Assembly: GCA_016946835.1 (NCBI GenBank)
Contig: JACVTC010000092.1
Location: 717,501 to 742,500 of the forward strand
Direction of reading: 5' to 3'
Source of the DNA: Neocallimastix lanati (nom. inval.)
Taxonomy: Eukaryota > Neocallimastigomycota > Neocallimastigomycetes > Neocallimastigales > Neocallimastigaceae
DNA: 25,000 nucleotides
The position numbers were made by a program, and so were the translations under genes. The notes beneath the pieces are model-generated. The model saw nothing but the letters and a program-made list of their open reading frames with translations, made no database searches and was not told the DNA's origin. Position 1 is the stretch's first letter. The number at the start of each line of letters is the position of its first letter. Below, piece after piece: positions 19,697 through 25,000 of the stretch.

Positions 19697-20843
19697 TGGT
19701 AGTGCTTATTGAAGCACCAGAATCGAGGATCCAAATCATGAAATTGTTATTATTTATTTCTCGTGTTAATTTGTTGTGATTATTATCAGTCTCGATGCTA
19801 TTAATTTCTATTGCACTTTCCGAGTTATAATCTTTTATAAAATCCTCTTGATAATTATCTTTGTAATTATTAGAAGCATCTATTGAATATACTGGTTTGT
19901 TGCTTGAAGGGTTAGGATTACATTTTCTTTCTTTGTTTTTATTTAATTTATTTTTACCAAACCTTTTAGTTTTATTTCTTTTGTTTTTGAAACACTCTTT
20001 TTGATAATGGCCGTATTTTCCACAAAGAAAGCATCTTCCATTCCTTCTTCGTCTTAATTTGTGGTTTAATTTATTATGGATATGGTTGTTTTTGGTTTGA
20101 AGGTTGAAAACGTTTTTTGGCTTTAATTCTAGTATCTCTTTTTCTTTTAACCTCGAATATACGATATCCGGAATCAGTCTTTTCACATAGGCACAGCATT
20201 CTTTCCAATTATTATTAAACTGAAAAACATTGATCCATTTTAAATCTTCTGGAAGGGCCCTGGCTAAGATTCCTACCTTTACATTGTCTGCCATTGTGGA
20301 ATCTATATTCTCTAATTCCTCTATCATGTTTTGGAGGTTTGCGATAAAAATATGAATGTCATCCTCCATATTGAACTTTAATAAATTTAGTTTTTGTTTT
20401 AGGATCATCTTTTTATGTTCAACGCCTAAAGTGAAAGATTCTTGAAGAAATTGCCACATTTGGTAGGCGGTTTTGTTGTGGCTCTTAAGCAGTGCTTTTG
20501 TTTTTTCGCCGAGGCTGTTGGTAATGATCCACTTTATGTCCTCCTTAGTAGTGTTTGGAGCATACACTAAGGACCCATCAAAATTGTCTATTATATAGTT
20601 TTCTATATTGTCCGTGATATCGCGCCTTTTAAGTTTCTTCACAACAGGGGAACTAATATATTCTTCTAAATTATTGATAGTAAGTAAATATAGGATATTG
20701 GTCCTCCAATATTGGAAATTTTCTAGAGTTAGTTCACATACATTGTTGAAGTTTTCCGAGTAGTTGAATTGAATCCCTTTGGGTAAGATATCATTGGTGA
20801 TATCTATAAGACGAGAATTATTATTTCTAGCTGGTCTTGGCAT
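19578..20843 (-). CDS. gag: Copia gag plus start of protease, frameshifted
   Basis: Starts ATG 20843. Residues of about 30-240 resemble the copia-type gag capsid region (retrotran_gag/UBN2 class), with the order W-x-TNILY, AYQMWQFL and NLLKFN. A Lys/Arg-rich stretch precedes a zinc knuckle C271-x2-C274-x4-H279-x4-C284 that binds element RNA. The protease active site follows as WILDSGAS with D374. After residue 403 the frame enters an A9 run (19627-19635) and reads 18 unrelated residues to a stop at 19578. The continuing protease homology lies in the frame reached if the run were A8, so gag and pol were once one polyprotein of about 1,460 residues. A sequencing indel, a real mutation or slippage on the A run are the options. 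The break lies inside the protease rather than between gag and protease, so a programmed site is less likely. Confidence 0.92.
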   Translation of the reverse strand: MPRPARNNNSRLIDITNDILPKGIQFNYSENFNNVCELTLENFQYWRTNILYLLTINNLEEYISSPVVKKLKRRDITDNIENYIIDNFDGSLVYAPNTTKEDIKWIITNSLGEKTKALLKSHNKTAYQMWQFLQESFTLGVEHKKMILKQKLNLLKFNMEDDIHIFIANLQNMIEELENIDSTMADNVKVGILARALPEDLKWINVFQFNNNWKECCAYVKRLIPDIVYSRLKEKEILELKPKNVFNLQTKNNHIHNKLNHKLRRRRNGRCFLCGKYGHYQKECFKNKRNKTKRFGKNKLNKNKERKCNPNPSSNKPVYSIDASNNYKDNYQEDFIKDYNSESAIEINSIETDNNHNKLTREINNNNFMIWILDSGASISTTNDINSLINLKKCNTNIILADGKKNTFKLYWRLCWLHRRT

Positions 20844-21389
20844 GTTGAATGAATTAATACTGTAATTATTGTTTTAAACGGTTTAATCAATATATATATA
20901 TTTTTAAATTGGAGAATAAAATATGAGTTTTCTTGTTGTCTTTTTTATACATTTCGAATGATATAATTATATATATGGATAAATAAATAAGTATATAAAT
21001 AAATTTTATATTTTCATAATGAATATAAATCCTTTTATTGGATTGATGAATGTTGATTTGCACATTTGACTTTTTGTTAAATTAAATTAATATAAATAAA
21101 ACTTTTAATATAAATATTTATATTAAAAATAACCTTTTTTTTTATATATATATATACATTATAAATGATATTATTTATATGATTAATTTTATTGTATTGG
21201 TTCGTTATATTGTTAGTATTAATGATAACAATTTTATAATTAAAATTCTATTTTTAGTGCTTTTATTTATATTAAATATTATTATATTGAACGATTTATA
21301 TTATTATTTCCCTTTTAATTTATCATTTAATTTGAAGTTTATATTTTTTTTTTGTTTAAATGTCTATTTTTAGTTTAATTTCATACTCC

Positions 21390-21760
21390 TTTAATTTATA
21401 ACCTTCAGCTTAATCATTTATAGCTGACCTTAAATATTATATATATATTTTTTATTTTATATTCCTTTAATTTATAACCTTCAGCTTAAGCATTTATAGC
21501 TGACCTAAGATATTATAAATATATATTTTTATTTTATACTCTTTTACTTTATATCCTTCAGCTTAAACATTAATAGCTGACCTTGGATATTATTTATTTC
21601 TTTATTTTATCCTTCAGCTTAAAATTATAGAGCTGACTTTATTTTTTTATTCTTTCTTTATATGCATTTTAGCTTAAATGTGAAAAACATTATTTGTTTA
21701 TTTTTGTTTCCTTTATCTTTTAAACTTCAGCTTAAATATTATAGCTGATTTATCTTTACT
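21390..21760 (-). repeat. Tandem array of TCAGCT...AGCTGA hairpins in the copia leader
   Basis: Inverted pairs TCAGCT / AGCTGA sit at 21405/21422, 21481/21498, 21558/21575, 21614/21631 and 21727/21743. The first four have exactly 17-bp start-to-start spacing and the last 16. A sixth half-copy (TAGCTTAAAT) is at 21670. Unit spacings are 76, 77, 56, 56 and 57. Flanking words CTTTAATTTATAACCT and GACCTTAGATATTAT are partly conserved. Each can form a 6-bp stem with a loop of 10-11 nt on either strand. Confidence 0.88.
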
Positions 21761-22056
21761 ATGTTTTATTTATTTTATTTTATTATTACTTTTTTTTTTT
21801 TTTATGATTTTTATCTTTCAATGATTTATGTGTTTTTAATATTCAATACTTATCCGTTTGAAGAATTACTGTTTATTTATAATTTTCAAAATTGAGTAAT
21901 TTCTCATGTGTATATGTTCAAAGAATAGAAAAATAAAAAAAATTAGTATTTGTAAGATATTGTTTATTTATTTATTTATTTATGTTTATTTATTAATAAG
22001 CAAGTATAATGAAAATTTAAAAACTTAACTTTTATGAAATTCTCAATCGGCATGAC

Positions 22057-22069
22057 TGAGACTCTTAAT
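22057..22069 (-). other. Primer-binding site, complementary to tRNA-Lys(CUU) anticodon arm
   Basis: One base inside the 5' LTR, the plus strand reads TGAGACTCTTAAT, which equals positions 27-39 of eukaryotic tRNA-Lys(CUU) (5' anticodon stem, loop CUCUUAA, first base of the 3' stem). A further D-arm-like word CTCAATCGG lies at 22042-22050. The element RNA is the complement. Drosophila copia is known to prime from the 5' half (about 39 nt) of initiator tRNA-Met; the same geometry with a different tRNA is implied here. Confidence 0.72.
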
Positions 22070-22070
22070 T

Positions 22071-22343
22071 TGTTAAAAGAACAAAATTAGATGACACTCA
22101 ATTTTTATTAAAAAGATATTTAAGAGTTTTGTTATTAAAGACATGTATTTTTATTTAATATATTTTATTATTGCATTCTATTTTTTTATATATATTATTA
22201 TGTTTATATCTATATTTTTCAAAAACAAAAAATATATCCTTTTGTATTTATACTTTTTTATACAATGAAATTATTTCATTATTTATATTAATTTATATTT
22301 TATTTTAATTTATTTATTGTATGACGAATCATTATTTTTAACA
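22071..22343 (-). repeat. 5' LTR of the copia element
   Basis: 273 bp with ends TGTTAAAAGAAC and TTTTTAACA on the plus strand, matching 16072-16338. It also contains a 17-bp perfect palindrome AATGAAATTATTTCATT at 22264-22280, conserved in the other LTR at 16260-16276. Confidence 0.95.
22244..22253 (-). promoter_or_regulatory. Putative LTR TATA box
   Basis: In element sense GTATAAATAC lies about 90 bp into the 5' LTR, with a second TATAAAAAAG just before it. In such AT-rich DNA this is only suggestive. The position in the LTR and its conservation in both LTRs are the supporting points. Confidence 0.35.
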
Positions 22344-22561
22344 GTATCAAATAAATCGGTTTTAGTTATAAATTACTTAATAAAAATAACTAAAAGATAA
22401 TTTCTATTAAGATTATTAAATAAACACAATAGGTAAATAAATTTGTATTTTTCTAGCATTTTTTTAAATTAAGATTATTTAATTATTATTTAAACGATTA
22501 TAAATATAAATTAAAATAAATAAATTTTTATTTTTCTAGCATTTTTTTAAATTAAGATTAT
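22344..22561. repeat. Spacer between copia and MULE copy 4, with an 83-bp-period tandem duplication
   Basis: About 48 bp (AAATAAATTT then TATTTTTCTAGCATTTTTTT and AATTAAGATTATTTA) occurs at 22435-22482 and again at 22518-22565 with one base change. The second copy overlaps the end of the transposase pseudogene. No MULE-type terminal repeat (GGGAG...TTTCG) is present. Confidence 0.8.
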
Positions 22562-24002
22562 TTATTTTAAATTAATATTTATATCGTTTAAATCAATTAA
22601 ACATTCTTTCCATAATTTAATTAATTCATTTCTGTTCCATCCATTATAAAATAAATTTATTTCCTTACTTTTGTAATTTTCAATTAAAATTTTAATTTCA
22701 TCAGTTGCACTAAATATTTTTTGCTTTTTTTTTCCAATTTCCTTTAGTTCTCATTTGATAATCATTATTAGATAAGTTTTCTTCTTCTTTTAATATATAT
22801 ATTAATTTATAAAATAAAGGTTTATTTGGAAATATATTATTTAAGTAGGTATTATAAGATTCTGATGCATTGTTTGTTAAATGCTCTATATTTTCATAAT
22901 AATTCCAATTATTAACATTATACTTAAGTAAATAATTTTTATTAAAATATTCTAAAAATTGCAGAAAATTATTATACTTTTTTTTTTTGACAAATTCTTT
23001 TTATTATAATATAAATATCAAATATATAGTTAGGGTATATAAACGGTAAGTTCGAAATAGCTTTATAATAAATATATATATCATTATTATTCTTCACTTC
23101 ATGATAACATAATATATTTTTTTGTTTTTCTAATGATCTTTTGCAATGCCAAACACAATATTTAATATTTATATTGGGAAAAACTTTTTTTGCGGCATTA
23201 GATATACCTTGTTCAAAATCACAATGAAAATTAATTGTAGTAATTAATGTATTACTCCTAAATTTATTTGCTTTTTTTTTTATTTCTTTAAATAATGTTT
23301 CATATGTAGATTGTTTTTTATTTTTTAATATAGAAATGGAAGTAGTGTAAAACATATTAAATTCCCCAACATAAGTTCTTGTTATAAATAACTGATAACT
23401 AAATTTCGGTGCTGCATAAAATGTACCGTCCGCAAATATATTTTTATGATAATTCGAAAATAAATATGCTTGGAATGGTGATTGAAAGATTATTAGATCA
23501 GTATTTTTAAATATCATAAAATTTTCATTTCTTTTCGTTTTATAATATTCTGATTCAATGGGAATATCATCAAAACTTTTTATGTTTGGAGGAAATTGTT
23601 TATTTATATTTCTTATTATTTGGGATCTAATTGTACTATATTCGGGACATATAAATCCCATTTCTTGAGAAACGGCAATTAAATATATGTTTAGGTTTTA
23701 TATCCATAGGAATTGAATTTTTTTTTAATTTCTTCCTTAATTTTATGTTTTGCTACTGATATAGACACATCAATTTCTTTTTCGAAATGGTTATGTAAAC
23801 TTTCATATTTTAAAACCTCCTTTTTATCATTTAAAATAATTAAAGATTTACATTTATTTAAAGTCTTATATTCAGTGCATCTAAAAATTTTTGATTTATC
23901 TTTCCTTTGAAATGAAAAATTAAATTTGTGTTTTTTATTAATAATAATTTGTTCATTTCCTCGATTTGTTTTACTTATTTCAATTTCTATATTGTCTTCC
24001 AT
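22562..24002 (-). pseudogene. MULE transposase pseudogene, left arm of palindrome (copy 4)
   Basis: Homologous to the intact transposase at 5545-6993. ATG 24002-24000 opens the FLYWCH-like domain, with Cys in IFRCTEYKT and NKCKSL and H-x-H in LHNHFE. The frame breaks near 23715 in an A run, and again near 23675 where an extra base disrupts the segment before SQEMGFICPEY. The core from 23661 to 22972 keeps FADGTF, HCDFEQG and KYCVWHCKR. It breaks in a long A run near 22985 and resumes with the third motif NNASESYN near 22860. Another break in an A9 run lies near 22728. C-terminal homology (LIKLWKECL) ends at TAA 22562-22564. All catalytic residues survive in pieces. Several breaks lie in homopolymers, but the one near 23675 does not. 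Confidence 0.85.
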
Positions 24003-25000
24003 TGATAATTAAAAATTTTCAATAAAATATTTTAATAAATATATTTTTAAATGCTTTGAAACTTTTTTTTTTAATAATTAAAATAATAAACCTTTTTTTA
24101 ATTAATTATATAATTATTTAAATAATTATTTAATTATTAATTATTTATTATATCTTTATTTACTATTTTATTTATTTATTTTTATTTTTATTTTTTATTT
24201 TTTATTTTATTTTATTTTTTTATTTTTTAATGCTTAAAAAATAAATTTTTATTTATTTTTATTTTATTTTTTAATGTTTAAAAAAGAAGTTTTCTTATTT
24301 CTTATTTTTTTTTTTATTTTTTAAGCATTAAAAAATAAAATAAAAATAAATAAAAATAAATAAATAAAATAGTAAATAAAGAAATAATAAATAATTTATA
24401 ATTAAATAATTATTTAAATAATTATATAATTAATTAAAAAATGTTTTATTATTTTAATTATTAAAAAAAAAAAGTTTCAAAGCATTTAAAAGTATATTTA
24501 TTAAAATATTTTATTGAAAAATTTTAATTATTAATGGAAGACAATATAGAAATTGAAATAGGTGAAATAAATCGAGGAAATGAACAAATTATTATTAATA
24601 AAAAATACGAATTTAATTTTTCATTTCAAAGGAAAGATAAATCAAAAATTTTTAGATGCACTGAATATAAGACTTTAAATAAATGTAAATCTTTAATTAT
24701 TTTAAATGATAAAAAGGAGGTTTTAAAATATGAAAGTTTACATAACCATTTCGAAAAAGAAATTGATGTGTCTATATCAGTAGCAAAACATAAAATTAAG
24801 GAAGAAATTAAAAAAAAATTCAATTCCTATGGATATAAAACCTAAACATATATTTAATTGCCGTTTCTCAAGAAATGGGATTTATATGTCCCGAATATAG
24901 TACAATTAGATCCCAAATAATAAGAAATATAAATAAACAATTTCCTCCAAACATAAAAAGTTTTGATGATATTCCCATTGAATCAGAATATTATAAAACG
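23536..25000. repeat. Large palindrome with two head-to-head transposase copies
   Basis: Left arm 23536-24240 and right arm 24318-25000 are near-identical reverse complements around an AT-rich spacer of about 80 bp. The right arm is cut by the window edge, so the true length is unknown. From about 24640 outward to the edge I find no mismatch against the left arm. Differences lie near the centre: five amino-acid changes within the first 26 codons, a few bases and a 22-bp length difference in the leader. Confidence 0.9.
24534..25000 (+). pseudogene. MULE transposase pseudogene, right arm of palindrome (copy 5, partial)
   Basis: Starts ATG 24534 and encodes the FLYWCH-like domain (IFRCTEYKT, NKCKSL, LHNHFE) to a stop at 24843-24845. 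Homology continues out of frame to the window end (SQEMGFICPEYS, then FDDIPIESEYYKT). It carries the same frame breaks as copy 4, so the two derive from one already broken sequence or have been homogenised. Compared with copy 4 it differs at residues 10, 11, 12, 25 and 26 only. The catalytic part lies beyond the window. Confidence 0.85.

Larger units (their letters stand above)
20844..22070 (-). other. Long 5' leader of the copia element
   Basis: 1.2 kb between the primer-binding site and gag, with no convincing gene; the small open frame at 21179-21373 on the opposite strand is hydrophobic low-complexity. Its main structure is the inverted-repeat array at about 21390-21760. Such a leader would hold packaging and translation signals by analogy with other LTR elements (inference). 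Confidence 0.7.
16072..22343 (-). mobile_element. Ty1/copia LTR retrotransposon, structurally complete
   Basis: 6.27 kb, element sense on the minus strand. Order from 22343 downward: 5' LTR, primer-binding site, 1.2-kb leader, gag with CCHC knuckle, protease, integrase, reverse transcriptase, RNase H, polypurine tract, 3' LTR. Integrase before reverse transcriptase marks the copia (Pseudoviridae) type. LTRs begin TGTTAAAA and end TTTTAACA. LTR differences are a few substitutions and several short indels, mostly in homopolymers, so the insertion is young. No 5-bp target duplication is present: left flank AAATA, right flank GTATC. The only coding defect is one frameshift in the protease. Confidence 0.95.

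Noticed and set aside
21179-21373. 64-residue plus-strand open frame in the copia leader
   Set aside because: Antisense to the element, low complexity, no start context or homology visible.
22051-22070. A tRNA-Lys gene at the copia LTR boundary
   Set aside because: Only the D-arm-like word and anticodon 5' half are present, with no acceptor or T-arm; the position fits a primer-binding site instead.
22344-22353. AAATA five bases beyond the right LTR, matching the AAATA at the left flank
   Set aside because: A real duplication must abut the LTR; the offset by GTATC and the commonness of AAATA here make it a chance match.

Overview
The window is extremely AT-rich eukaryotic DNA. Three things point to a fungus: a Zn(II)2Cys6 transcription-factor gene split by four short GT-AG introns, Asn/Lys-rich low-complexity protein segments, and long (TAAAA)n and homopolymer tracts between genes. 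An anaerobic gut fungus (Neocallimastigomycota) fits best, but the lineage is inference from composition and gene content, not from a marker gene.

Layout. 1-285 is intergenic. 286-3655 (minus) is the only host-type gene, a five-exon Gal4-class regulator of about 937 residues. From about 4566 to the right edge almost everything is transposon. Element E1 (4575-9741) is a MULE-type DNA transposon with an intact FLYWCH-like/MULE transposase (5545-6993) and a long satellite tail. Element E2 (9751-12337) carries a decayed transposase. Element E3 starts at 12357, carries a decayed transposase that itself holds a small MITE-like insert, and has no recognisable right end. The same 9-bp word AATTTAATG flanks E1 on the left, separates E1 from E2, and flanks E2 on the right, so E1 and E2 look inserted one after the other at the same target. 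E3 starts 10 bp further on with an end that mirrors the E2 end perfectly for 26 bp.

16072-22343 (minus) is a complete Ty1/copia retrotransposon with near-identical LTRs, a polypurine tract, a primer-binding site matching the anticodon arm of tRNA-Lys(CUU), a 1.2-kb leader with a tandem array of small inverted repeats, and gag-pol broken only by one homopolymer frameshift inside the protease. It has no target-site duplication. To its right lie two more MULE transposase copies, 22562-24002 (minus) and 24534 to beyond the window end (plus). They form a head-to-head palindrome whose arms share the same frameshifts.

How the parts relate: the transcription factor is independent of the rest. E1 is the only MULE copy here with an unbroken transposase, so it could in principle act in trans on related ends; the other copies keep recognisable D/D/E motifs but are broken. 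No defence system, tRNA, rRNA or CRISPR was seen. The most unusual structures are the self-targeted MULE tandem, the transposase palindrome, and the hairpin array plus half-tRNA priming site of the copia element.
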